The translations under genes were made by a program, and so were the position numbers. From assembly GCA_017165825.1 (NCBI GenBank), contig CM029383.1:12097712-12161711 (forward strand): a stretch of DNA of 64,000 nt, given 5' to 3'. This DNA is from Hepsetus odoe (Eukaryota > Chordata > Actinopteri > Characiformes > Hepsetidae). The notes beneath the pieces were generated by a model. It had not been told where the DNA came from and ran no database searches. It saw nothing but the letters and a program-made list of their open reading frames with translations. Positions 12,108 through 25,494 of this stretch are shown in pieces. Position 1 is the stretch's first letter; every line of letters begins with the position of its first letter.

Positions 12108-15100
12108 CTGTCTGCTGTGTTTAACAGGTTGCAGCAAGGATGGAGAGTGGAGTTAGAAGACGGACACAGGCCTTGTCCCGCTCATCCAGCAAACGCAAGA
12201 GCCGCTTCTCTTCACTGTGGGGTCTGGACACCACCTCTAAGAAGAAGAGCAAAGGCAGACCCAGCATTAACCAGGTTTGTCTTCTCAGTTAATCTACAAT
12301 TAATGGTTTCTACTAATGGTTTCACTGCTCTCAGGTAATACTGCAAGTAAAACACAAGGGTCAAAAAATCACATACAGTCTGTAGCCTAGTTATGTGACT
12401 ATTCAGTCCACTCCAGCTCTTTTTATAGGTTGTATAGGTTATTTACTACAATACCCAGTATGCATTTCACATATACACTATCCCACCAAAGGTGCTGTCC
12501 CTGTCGCACTCCTCCCTGCGATGGGCTGGCGACCTGTCCAGGGTGTGTCCCCGTCCTTCGCCCTGTGTGAGCTGGGATGGACTCCAGCACCCCCCCACGA
12601 CCCTAATTAGGACAAGCGGCCCGGAAAATGACTGATGACTATTCCACCACTAGAAATCCTACCAGTGCGTTAAAGAAATCCACTGATTGGGATTAATGAA
12701 AACATTATTTTTGCTTAGCAATAAGGATGGGAAAAATACAAACAGCCCAAAAAATCCAATTCAACCCATTTTTAAATCCAGTTATCTTTCTCTAGAGACT
12801 ATAGAGGCACCACTGTAGCAAATTAAATAGACGTGTTCTCAACAGATCTAGGAATGGTTAAATTTCTCATTTTGGCTGGAGTGTCTTATTAATGTTTTAG
12901 CCAACTGGGACCACACGTTTGTTAATTTGGAGGGATATTTTTTCAGGAAATGCTCCAGTAATTGTTATTGAAATAGGAGTTTCAGGACCACATTGTGTAT
13001 TTATGGTTCCATTAAGCTACATAATTTAACCATGCAAGCATCGCTCTAAGTTAAAGATCCCTGTTTCCTGGAACATGGAGGAGTGTACAGCATTTGTTTA
13101 TGAGGCTTCCTTAGGACGTTTACTGAGGCTTACCCAGCGTCTTAAACCCAGTGATCCATACTGAGCACTGTCATCACTTTATAGCTGCAGGCATTTATTT
13201 TTAATAAACATAAAACTGAAAATGATTGATCCTAAAAAAAAAAGAATATCCACAACAGTTACATTGCAGAACAAGAAAAAGTATTATGTAATCCTAGGGG
13301 AAACACAGTATATTTCTTTAAACAGATGGAAATATGGGGGATAATGGCAATCGGAAGTTGTTCTTGATGTCTGTATTCCCTGAATTTTGATGTTAAGACT
13401 TTGGCAGAGGCTGGATTTTTCAAGGCAGTCAAGCATTTCAGGAATAAGACGCCAAGTATTAGTTCAGTTTCAAGAAAAAGATCTGCATATATTTTGCTTT
13501 GATGATCAGAAGATGATCGAGATGTCCTCACTCACTGCTGGTGTTTGTAGGTGTTTGTAGATGGAGAGGAACCTGTGAAGAAGAGTCTGGAGCGCATGTT
13601 TGAGGATCCAGCCAAGGAGAGTTTGGTGAGGGAAAATACTAAACCACACCTGAAATTTCTCTACATGTAAAGTCCATGATACTAATTAGTATATTTCCAA
13701 TGTTTGTTTGCTACATTAGCCTCTTAAGTGAAAAAGTGAAAGTGACAGCACTGCACACCATGAAATTGGACCTCTGCTTTTAACCCATGCACACAAACAC
13801 CGTGCAGCAGTGGGCAGCTATTGAAAGCGCCCGGGGAGCAGTGACGGGGACGGTACCTTGCTCAGGGGTACCTCAGGGCAACCTACTTGTGAGGGAATCG
13901 AACCCACAATCTTCCGATGCGGGGCCAACTCCCTAACCACTAGGTCACCGCTGCCCCGGTGGCCTAATCATAGGCCAAGCATTAACCAAGCATGTCATAG
14001 GACTGTATTTGAAGTCATTCTTTTTTTTCACTAATTTTGCACTTAAACAGGTCTGTTCACAAAGCACAGTTTGGACTTTTCAGACGGGAAAAAATCATTT
14101 AGAACTACAGTAATAAATTTAATTGTCACATAGCACAAATGTATTCAGAAAACAGGATGCTTAAGCAAAACAAACTCAAGCCTGGTATGTAATGAAGAAT
14201 GATAGAGTGGGAGAAAGAGAGTGGGTGAGGGGTTTGGCTCTGGTTCTCTTGACTCTGCTGCTGGGAATCTCCTGGGACAGCCATGGGGGAAGCCAGACTC
14301 CTCTCCTACCAGACACATCCATTACAGACCCGAAGAAAGGACAGATGGTGTGTGTTTTGGGGTTGGATTGTGTATGTGTGTGAGCTTGTGTGTGAGTGTG
14401 AGAAAGGATGGAAAAATGAGCATGTATACTGAACGTCTGTGTGTGTATGTGTGTGTAACCACAATCCCCCACATCCCCATTTCCCTATTGCTCTGTGTGT
14501 GTGGGCTTGCATCATGTGGACCACCGTCGGTGGCACGAGCAGATTGCAGCAGGAGGGGAGGAGGAGGGGGCACGTCACTCGATAGCGGAGGATAACCTAT
14601 CGCTGGACAGGCAGCATGCTGCTGCTGACAGCAGGCCAGAGCTGCTGACAGGCTTCAGAGCAATGGGCCAGCAGCACCATGTCCACCCACTCTGCCCCCC
14701 TGTCACTCACACCTCACCCCATTGATTAGCCACCAGGGGCCTGGTCCATAGATCTCGTGTTCAGAAAGGATCAGACATTACCGAGATCAGGCGCCAAACT
14801 AATTAGATTGTGCAGATTCGTCAGAATCACAATCAGACGCAGCACTTGCTTGATTCTTTTTAGACCTTATTGATCCAGACAGCCCTGTTCAGCTGTGATA
14901 AGATTAAATAAAAGGCTAAGGCTTCATGCTTTAGAGTTTTACTCTATTAGGCTTATTATTGGATTTTTAACCTAACAATAAGGCAAAGACAAAATGAAGT
15001 GCTGCATTGCATCAATGACACTGGGCGATTTTTTTTATAATTAGATTTTTATACTAAGTGTTGTTTTCCCCTGTTGTTTTATTGCAAACTCTTTTTTGTT

Positions 15101-18100
15101 TAAATTTAGGATTAGGCTGGGTTCAGGGGCAGCGGTGGCCTAGTGGTTAGGGAGTTGCCCTGGATCAGAAGATTGTGGGTTCAATCCCCTTACCGGTGGG
15201 TTGCCCTGAGGTACTCTTGAGCAAGGTGCCGTCCCCGTCAGCTCACTCCTCCCTGCGATGGGCTGGCGACCTGTCCAGGGTGTGTCCCTGTCCTTTGGCC
15301 TGTGTGAGCTGGGATGGACTCCAGCACCCCCCTGCGACCCTAATTAGGACAAGCGGTCCGGAAAATGACTGACTGACTGACATTTAACTTTAATTAAGTG
15401 TTTTTAATGCAATCTTCCTTAATTTTGTTCAGTTTTATGGTGTTTTGATATATTTATCATAACATCTGAATTCCGGGACATCTGTAAAAGATTGAAAATG
15501 ACTAAAATGCATAATAAAATGTACTGTAGAAGTAATGTGACTGGGAAATCTTTCAGAACCCAGCTATTGATCCCTATTGGCATGATATTTATTTTAACTA
15601 TTGCTTACATGTTGTTTGTGCTGCTTATTTTTTTCCCCAGAAGGATCAAAGAGGATCCATGAAAAGCCTTCCACAGAATAATGCAGACAGTGAGGTTTGG
15701 CTTCCAGACTACCTCACACCATCCTGGCTTACTCTGCCCAACGATCAGCCTGTCCTGGCCATCATACAGCCAGGAGAGACCACCATGGAAGCGTTGGAGG
15801 CCGTGTGCAAGGTAAATATAACTCATGCATGCATGCATGCATAACACTCTCAGATTGACTCAGGCCCTCAGGGATGTTGTGTTCTCTTCAAACTACAAGC
15901 CACACATTTTATTCATTCTTTCAACCACATTCTCTTTGTGTCATTGCGTTTACATTCCCCATTGTCTTCAGTACCTCCTAATTCCTCTCATACTTTCAAT
16001 AAACTCAGCTTAAGCTGAAGAACACATAATGGTCTGTAAAACCCCAGGAATACTAACTTTGTCAGAAAAGTATTAGCTGGAGGAAGTGAACTGTACTTGT
16101 CTTCTAGGTATATGCAAGAACCTCACTAAGCTACACTTGATAGTCCTGAGAAAATGCTCTAAACCAAAGTCAGATGCAGCTGCTTATGTTGATTTTAGTC
16201 AGGAAGAGTAATTACACTAAACCAAAGTAAAAGTCACCTAGTGATTTTTTACATCTGACCAGTATACTACCAATGGTTTCACTACCAAGGAACTATTCCT
16301 TCTTTATCTGCAAGATTAGGATATTGTCATGTTTGCAAGGAAAGAGAGGCACAGGCGTGTGGCAGACCAGGGTTTATAATCTGAACCAGACAAGGTCGAG
16401 GGAAACAAGGCAAAACAGATACGTAAACAGAGAACAGGCGAGACTGGGTCGGGCTGGCAAACCTTTAATACCTGGCAGGCCAGGTGAGGAGGATTGGGTG
16501 TGATTAATGAGTGGTTGGGTAGAAATTCTGCAGACTGGGACGGTGGCCATGGTCACCGTGACAGATATAGAAGCTGGCATTTGATAAAACCAGAAATACT
16601 GCATTTGCTTTCTGGCATTTTCATGAACAGCTTTTGTACTTTTTAAGACAGAAAATGAATTAATATCTGATGTATAGAAGAAGGGAGAACATTCTTAGTA
16701 CATTTTATTTGCTGTTATGTCCTTTTATTGCATCATATGTATTTCTGTTTTCCAGGTTTCAGCATTTACTTATTCTAAAAGGGTTTTAGCTCAATGGGGT
16801 TTTGAACTTTGGAACTGCTGCCATAGCATTGCATACATTCTTTGAGGTGACTGCAAAGCATTCCCCTCTATCTGACATTTGGTAGGCATGGTAACCTTAA
16901 GTTCATGTGTGGCCGCTCCTAACGAACACGTCAGCAATGGTTACACCTTCAAGAAGCCTGGATCCTCTTCAGTGTCAGTTTGGAGATATACTGTTGTTTT
17001 CTTTCACTCATACATTCATTCTTTACAGAGCAAAGCTCAAAGTCACTGCTTACTCCCAGTTTTCCTCAAGTATCACAGTTTAAAGTTCATTTTAATTATT
17101 GGAGAGTGTTCTAAAGAATGTTTGCTCTACCATCCTTTTGTTCAGATTCTTTCTGAAAATAGCTCCCTGCCTTTTAACCTGTAATCACCTTAAAGGCGCA
17201 GAACCTTCTGATTTCCCAGCTTGCCCAGCTTTTTCCAGTAGCAGGCTGTAATCTTGATGTAGGCTTCTGATAGTCCTCCAGCAGGAACATCTTCCAGTTC
17301 CTCTGTGATGTGATCCTATCAGCTGTCTGTGACTGCACAGAGGAAATTCTCTATATGATTCACTTGACAGTAGGATGAGAAGTGTTTCCATTTCTTTCTG
17401 ATTCCATATCCCCATCTTTCTTTGGATGTATTTCTCCATTTATCGTTCATTACACAGTCCAGAGGAAGCAGCAGACCAGGGATGAGAGAACCAGGCAATA
17501 AATTATGTTATAGGTACCATAAATACTGCTGTTCCCGCAGTAAGCAGCAATGAAGAGTAGACTGTGTTGGAGATGCAGATGATGTCGTAAAAAGTTATGC
17601 TAACATCAGATTGTTTAGACTGTTCAGGCGAAATGAAAATGGATCCTTTCTGAGCTAAAGTTAAAAAATAAGTACATGTCATTTACAGCAGTGCTCAAAC
17701 TTTTTTAAATAATATGTGGATATGAAGTACCATTATGTTCCCCAGGAATCTAATTCTACTTGTTTTGTAGGCTTTGCTGACCTTCACATACAAGAGATTA
17801 GTTTGCATGTATATGCAGTTTATGTTTATACTAATAGTTTACTCACTACCACTTTTACTGAAACAGCTAGCAGGTTTACATAAGGACAAAGCACATTTAA
17901 AGAATAGCTTAACCTGCAAATGATCAAGGAGAGAAACAGTTAATCACTTTTTTTATGAGGCCCTCTTAGTGCCACCCTGTGGCCTCCCGGGAGACCATAG
18001 TCTCCTGTTTTAGTACGAAATATTGCACCACACATCAATTTATGATTGTATTTTTTTTTTGTTTGATTGACACTTTGTATTCATTTGTGATTTTAACAAG

Positions 18101-18372
18101 ATAAGGTTTGTGCCGACAGCTAAATATCCATCATCTATAGTCATCTGCACCTTCACTGCTTCATTCCTTAAGATGGCTTTGTTATCAATGATTCGCGCAT
18201 CGGTGTGATAGTGGCTTAACAAACAACCTAAGAAGAAAATCTGAATCTGGTCAGGTATAGAAACTGAGCTGGAAAATGACTGTGTGTATGTGTGTGTGTG
18301 TTTTAATAACAAGTTCCAGGCCAGCGTATCCTCCAATAGGAGGAGTTTCTACTAAGTGCCTATGATTAAAGC

Positions 18373-18413
<41 letters not shown>

Positions 18414-18503
18414 CCTCTCTCCCTCTCTCTCTCCCTCTCTCTCCCTGTCTCTCCCACTCTTTCACTCTCTCTCCCTCTCTCTTGCTCTCTCTCTCTCCCT
18501 CTT

Positions 18504-18549
<46 letters not shown>

Positions 18550-18879
18550 CTCCCTCCTCTCTCTCCCTCCTCTCACCATCTCTCCCCACTCTCTCCTCCT
18601 CTCTCCCTCCTCTCTTGCTCTCTCTCTCTCCCCTCTCCTCTCTCTCTCTCTCTCTCTCTCCTCCTCTCTTCCTCTCTCCTCTCCCTCTCTCTCCCTGTCT
18701 CTCATACTCCTCTCTCTTCTCTCTTGCTCTCTCTCCCCTCTTTCCCTCTCTCTCTCTCTCTCTCCTCCCTGCCTCCCCTCTCCTCTCTCCCTCTCTCTCT
18801 CGTTTGTTCTCTCTCCCCGTCTCTCCCTCTCTTTCCTCTCTCTCCCTCTCTCTGCTCTCTCTCTCCCTCTTTCCCTCTC

Positions 18880-18911
<32 letters not shown>

Positions 18912-20419
18912 CTCTCTCTCTCGTTCTCTCTCCCCTCTCTCCCTCTCTCTCCCTGTCTCTCCCTCTCTTTCACTCTCTCTCCCTCTCTCTCTCTCTTGCT
19001 CTCTCTCTCTCCCTCTTTCCCTCTCCCTCTCTCTCTCTCGCTTTCTCTCTCGCTCCCCCCCCCCATCTCTGTGTTTGTGTGAGAGGATAAATGTGACTAT
19101 AAAGAACCCAATTACTTCTTCGAAAAGCAGCTGTGGATGTGGAAATAGAACTGTAAATAAGTTATGTTGTGGTATAGGTATGCAGACCTATTAAATTCTA
19201 GAAATGCTTTTCTATCAACTAATGTAATGGAGTACAGTATGAGGGATTTATTGTGTAGCATTCCTACATAAAGATGTATTTCTTTCATTTATGAAAAACT
19301 TTTCTTTAATAAACAATGGGAAGTGTCCTTTATAGATCAAACAGTACATTGCTGATCATGAAGCTCTTTATTACTTTACTGGGGTAAAGCAAAAATGTTC
19401 GCTAATGAGGAAGATTTGATCAGATTTCCAAGTGTCTCTAATTGCTGGATCATGGATTGTTATACAGAATGGAAATATGCTTAGTATGCTTATTCTAAAG
19501 TACAACTTTATTTATATCCTGTTTATATGGTGGAAATACTGGCAGCATTAAATTCACTCTTTTATTGAATTGTTTTGTTGCCCTCTCTTCCTTTCCCACG
19601 TCAGGGCTTCAACCTCTATTGCTGCTTTCTAATCCATCCTCTTCCAGCCAAAGATTGGACTGCTTCAGTGATACAGTGTAGAAACTAATAACTGGTCTTT
19701 CAGGTCAGACAGTGACCCCTGTCTAACCAGCTTCAGATGCAGCATTATCTTTTCTTTTTTTGTTGTCCTACAGGCCCACAGCCTGGATCCTTCCAAATAC
19801 TATCTTCGCCTGAAGTTTCTTATCGACAATCAAGTGCAATTATATGTCCCTAACCCTGAGGAGGAACTCTGGGACCTGGTGAGTTACACAGCGCAAATCA
19901 ATAAAGGGGTGCATGTGCCTTACAGTTAAATCTCTTCTGGTCAAAGCAGTTATGAAACATAGCACCTCAGCATGCCCCAGTGTTTATCCACCAGTGTTTT
20001 CTCACATGTATACATTATAAATGCATCTAAGCATTGAGAGTCAAAGAAATGACCTTATGTATCACTCATGTAGGTTAAAACCTTCAGATCTAATAAATGT
20101 GCTTCCTAGCCATATGGCCTGACCGCATGTATCCTGTACATGTAAGATACGTCTTCAGAAGAAGATTTGTTTGAATATAACTGTTGTTAGATACGTTAAC
20201 ATGATATGTCACAAAATATGTTAACATCAGAGTGATATTTTTCAACTTGGCTGAAGTGCCTCTTTACATTGAGGTCTGCAAAGCCCAGCAGATAAAGGCA
20301 AAGTTGAACGCATGACTGGAAGTTCGTTATGATGTGCCTGAATTTTACTAAAAAGAAAATGCTGCATATATTATGAATTATGTATTCTGCAGACACATCA
20401 GCATGAGAATCCACTCCTT

Positions 20420-20471
<52 letters not shown>

Positions 20472-23400
20472 CTCAGTCTCTGTCTCACTTTGTTCTCCAA
20501 AAAATGAAAAATCATAGTCATCACATCTGTTTAACCTCAAAACCCAATTTCCTCAGCAATTGTCTGGACTTAATTCTTCAGAGATTACCAGTGTAATTTT
20601 AGAGACACAGTTATACTCTCTCTCTTTTCCTGTTTCTGTCATTATTTCTCAATTTCCATGAAATGAAAAATGCTCAGGTTTACTCATTTATGATTCACCG
20701 AAGGATACTTTGATGCTTTGGCCTGTATGTAAACCAAACACACAGTAGGTTTCATGTGCTTTATGTGTTACAGTTGTCTAGGGCACAACTTAAGTTCCTT
20801 ATTGATTTTTGGAATGTAATTAATATGAATGAATCTGTAACCTTCCAGCTCTATAAAGAGATTGAGGTTTGTACCAAAACCACCAAAGTCATCAAGTTTG
20901 ACAGAGATGAGTCCTGCACCGTAGGCTATGGTAGGTATTTTTCCCCATTCGCCCCCTCCGCATGCTCTCCACATCATTATATTACTTATCAATGAGTCTG
21001 AACCTAAATCCTTCTCTTCTCTTCTCTTCTCTTCTCTTCTCTTCTCTTCTCTTCTCCTCTCTTCTCTTCTCCTCCCTTCCCTCCCCTTCCCTTCCCTTCT
21101 CCTCTCCTCTCCTCTCCTCTCCTCCCTTCTCTTCTCTTCTCTTCTCTTCCCTTTCTTCACTCTAGGCTTTTCTGTAGCTGTGGTGGATGAGGATGGTACT
21201 CAGCAGCTCCATATCACAAATGTAAAGACTGGAGGCTTGGCTTTCTCTAAAGGTAAGGAAATCAGTTTAGCCTGACCCCAACAGGAGCAGCTCTCGAGTC
21301 TTTTATTTTTTTCTAATAGAATGACCAAAGAAAATAAACCCACAAATAACCCAATGACATCAGTTAGCCTGTACAGCTGAGTGTACCAGCTCAGCATGGC
21401 AAATTAGCATCTTGGCTGACAGCTGATAAGCACTGTAGGTTACTAAAGGACTAAGAATTAATTCACCTTTGGTTGTTCATACAAAGAGGCAGAGTTAATC
21501 TGACCCTCACTCGACATGTTCCAATAAAATGCCTTAGCTTGCCAGTTTGCTGAGACATCGTTTAGGGAATATCGGGCTATTCGAAACAGAACGGGCTGAC
21601 CCAAATCTCCACTGGGCTGGAGGAAATTCATTTAAAAAGCTTTCACATGATGCTAGGATTAGCAGGAGAAGCAAATTAAACCCATTCCACACTGCCAGCG
21701 AGGTCGTGCCAAGCGGGCACCCATTAAGATTGGCCTTTTTGGCCTCTGAATGCTAACTCAGCTCTATCTGACCTCAGGCTCCCACTTTTAACACCTATTT
21801 TCAAATATGATGTGATTGAAATAAAATGCAGACGCTGAAGAATGGTTTTACACCAGTATGTAGTGTAAGCAACCGACTAACCAAAACATATAGTCCATAT
21901 TATCATATACTGTATATCTATATATACATTTTTATTACAATTTATTACATGATCCTATCTTTTTCAACTAACATGAAAAATTGTCCATATAGTCATATAG
22001 TATATATCCCTATTGACTTTTAATTTTCTTAAAAAAATACAATGGTATAGTATTCACTTTTCTGAATAATGGTATTCACTTTTCTGAATAAGAATTGCAA
22101 TAGAGAGCATTTAATCTTAACAGAGTTCATTTACATATACCTTGTGCCTGATGCAAAATAATCCAGATTTTAAGGAATAAAATGCTTATGGAAAATGAAC
22201 ATGTAAACATGAACAATGATTACATTTTTATCTCATAAATCCACACAGATATTATATGTGGCCTTCTGGGGCAAAAATGCAAGACAAAAATCTGCAAAAA
22301 ACAGAGGAACAGAAGAGGCAGCAGATTTGTTAAGGTCAAGATTAGGGTTGTTAGCCTTCTTAAGGTCCAATAATACAGAGGTAGTTGAAAATACCCTAAA
22401 AGGGTAAGAATACAAATCTGTGCGTGTCTGTGTGCAATCACTCTGGCTACAAATTGCCACTGGTTACTCATGCTTTCCAGAGGGCCTTGCGCAAGCACTG
22501 GAGTAGAAAAAGTGCCCATGGCTAGACTGGGTGAATAACCGGGCCAGTGAACGTAAAAAAATGGACAGTGTCTACTAGACGAGAACAAGGCCTGCTTTCA
22601 GAGTACGCATGAGTCCCAAACACACTGGCTATAGTGGGGTCGAAACCAAACTCGTACACGTTCTGATATGAATGGAGTTAGAGAGTGTATAAGTGTGGTG
22701 TTCTGCCCAGGGGGCACGTTCCAAATCCAGGCCAGTCTGGACACACAGCACTGCTGGCTCTCTCTGATTACATCACTCTGGCGTTTATCTTCGCTCCGCT
22801 ACCCGGGGGTTGCCCGGCCAAGTCACCCAATCAGATGCCTACGTTACAGCCCACGGTTCGCTCCACATGCAACTGGGTCACACCTCAGGCTATGCTGGGC
22901 CTTCCTGTGAGTGCATTTGAGTGTATGTCTGTGTAAGGTGTGAAGAAAAAGCTATTTGAAAAATTTCCACCTACATGCAAATGAAATCCATGCTTTATTC
23001 CACCCACACCCAAAATTAAAGGCCATCTGAGGTATTTTCACTCATGCTGTGAGCAGGAGTAACTGCTTTGCGTGGTTTTTAATCAACTGAGGCAGTGTAA
23101 AGAATCCCATTAGCTAACCAGGGTTACCACTCTATTTTCCAATACTGATAGTCCTAAATCTGTGCTGATCCAATATTTCTTCCCTTTAAAACTCCTTTCA
23201 TTCAAGCCCATTGCTCAAGATGAGCATCTAAAAGCATCACACTACATTAAAATAATTCACAGCTGGCAACAAAACAACAGCTTTTAATTCTAATAATGTC
23301 CATTTTAATAACGTAAAACTGTAATTGTTTTTAAAATTAGGCTGAAGACATAGTAATTTTGCCATATTATTTCATCAACAACTTCTTATGTTAGCATTAA

Positions 23401-25440
23401 GCTATATGGACGATAGCTATCACTTTAACTATTCACTTAATGGGATGTAGTGAAAGTAAAGTGACAATTTGCCATTGTGACCAGCACACCACAACAAAAT
23501 TGTTTCTCTGCATTTTACCCCTACACACAGTGCTCTGGGGGCACTCATACAACAAGTGCCCAGGGAGCAGCGTTAGGGACGATACTTTGCTCAAGGCTAC
23601 TTCTGGGTAACCTTCTGGACTCTGACTCGAACCCACAACCTTCCACTAATGGCACCTGTTCTCTAGCCACTAAGTCATCACTGCCACAATCAGATGGGCC
23701 AGATGTGATTTTGTTAGTTAAAAACGTTTTCTCTTTGCATCAGATTTACTCCACTGTGTGGTCTCTGTTGTCAGCCGTCTCTTGATGTTCATTGTTAACT
23801 TAAATACTGGCCCATTTATATCATCTAAAGCTAAAGACTCTGGTTAGGATGAGCAGCAAAGTTAATGGATGGATGGGATGCTTCTGATCTAACATGTTTT
23901 GCTGGGAGTGTACTCCAAGCCTGCAAGTAGATGAACCGGAAAAACTGCCATATATCTCCCCTGGTGGGTCTAACTGAGAGCATCAATAATCAATTACAGT
24001 GGCAGACTGGCCTAATCAGTGCTAATTTAGCTATTGGATCTTAATTGGGCAGCTCATATGCTGCTAATTGATAATGAAGAGAATGGAGAAGAATCAGGTG
24101 GTGAGAGGCTGCTGAATAGCTGAAGTTTTAATTTCTGAATGTCTAGTTTGTTGCAGAGAAATGCCGAATGTCCCTCTGATGCCTTTGGCATACAGTTGCT
24201 GTATTTATCGTTTAATAATGTTTTTCATTTTACGATTATAAGGCAGAGAATTGCACATGAATGCGATCGTTAAATTGTCCGGTGTATTGAGTCTGATATG
24301 TTTTTGTGTTTGCAGGTCTGCGAGCGGGGGATGAGATCCTGAAGCTCAACAGTAAAAATGCGAGCGTTTTGGAGTTGTCGGACATGAGGGAAGCATTTTC
24401 ACTGCCCTCACTGACTCTCACCGTCAGCACTGTGCCCTCCACCGGTGCTGAAAAGCTCTGCCCAGTGTTGCCTCGTCGCTCAGATACACCACATCACCTC
24501 TGCACAGACATCTTCTCCCAAAACCAAGGTACAGTAATTTACCCCCATATATGGTAAAGTGCTTTAATAAACTGAAACATTAACAAACTATTATCAAAAG
24601 TGAAGGCTTGTGTTCCCTCCTTTTGCTTGTGCTGCTTTCAGACACTCCTAACTTTTGTTTATGGTGGTAAGAGGGGCCTATGTATCAATAAGTATGTTAA
24701 GCTTAGAAAATACCTTAATAGAAAATAAATTTTAAATGTGTCATACCTGGGCCAAGGTGTGTCAACTACTAATACAGTTGTGATCCATGACAGCAGACAG
24801 CAAACAGCTCAAGCCTGAGCAAAGAATGAAACTGAGCAGGCTTATTCCATGAACACTGACAGCAGTACATAGTCATGTGTGAAAGGCACAAAGGCTGCGT
24901 TCACATTACAAGCTGTATTGTTAAATTCTAGGAAAGGGAACACTCAAACAGCACACACTTCATAAAGTAAATGTCCCAAAGATCAAAAACCCCTGCAGGG
25001 CCGTGTCCTGCTCTACCCTCTACCCACATTTTTGCTAGTGGTCATTGTTCGATGCAAAGACTTTAAGAGGTTTTCTGAGCATAAAGCTCTAATTTGTGAT
25101 TTCACTGCCTTTGGAGGATTAGTGAAATTCATCTGTAACTTCTTTTATGCTCTGTTTGGCTCATTTTCATGCAGCATGTGGCTCAAATATGTGTATCATT
25201 TGCAAAAAAAAGAAAAAAAATCAAATCCATTTTACACAGATCTCTTTTTGAGTGCCTTTGGGGATTAGAAGGCTATTAGTTATTTGACTGTGCATTTAAA
25301 TGCGTCCCAATCATTTTGGAAATTGAGGGGACAGACAGACTAATCGAGTGTTTGCCAAATTGTGTATTTGGCAGAGATCTTAGTTATGTCTGTTTTTGAC
25401 CTAAAATACCTAGTGCAGTGCATAAAAATGAGACAGCTTT

Positions 25441-25494
<54 letters not shown>

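Larger units (their letters stand above)
8688..12127 (+). other. tiam1 intron 4 of window
   Basis: Holds the Tc1-like element (9319-9871), a possible second Tc1 end (10819), a SINE (11399-11643) and a (TG)n run (12080-12107). A GA-rich patch lies at 10285-10385. Otherwise unremarkable. Confidence 0.8.
13626..15640 (+). other. tiam1 intron 6 of window
   Basis: SINEs at 13736-13957 (-) and 15126-15380 (+). TG-rich sequence at 14346-14460. A GC-rich unique block at 14500-14900 of possible regulatory nature. The rest is AT-rich. Confidence 0.75.

Noticed and set aside
13259..13531. Minus-strand 90-codon open frame next to exon 6
   Set aside because: No recognised homology, no splice or promoter context, antisense to an AT-rich intron; likely chance.
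14192..14595. Overlapping open frames with Cys/Val or His/Thr repeats
   Set aside because: They come from TG/CA-rich sequence in intron 6.
17185..17439. Minus-strand 84-codon open frame in intron 7
   Set aside because: No homology, codon use like intron sequence.
18251..19194. Several open frames of 117-271 codons on both strands, Ser/Leu- or Arg/Glu-rich
   Set aside because: They are translations of the CT/GA array; no start context, no domain, the same in all frames.
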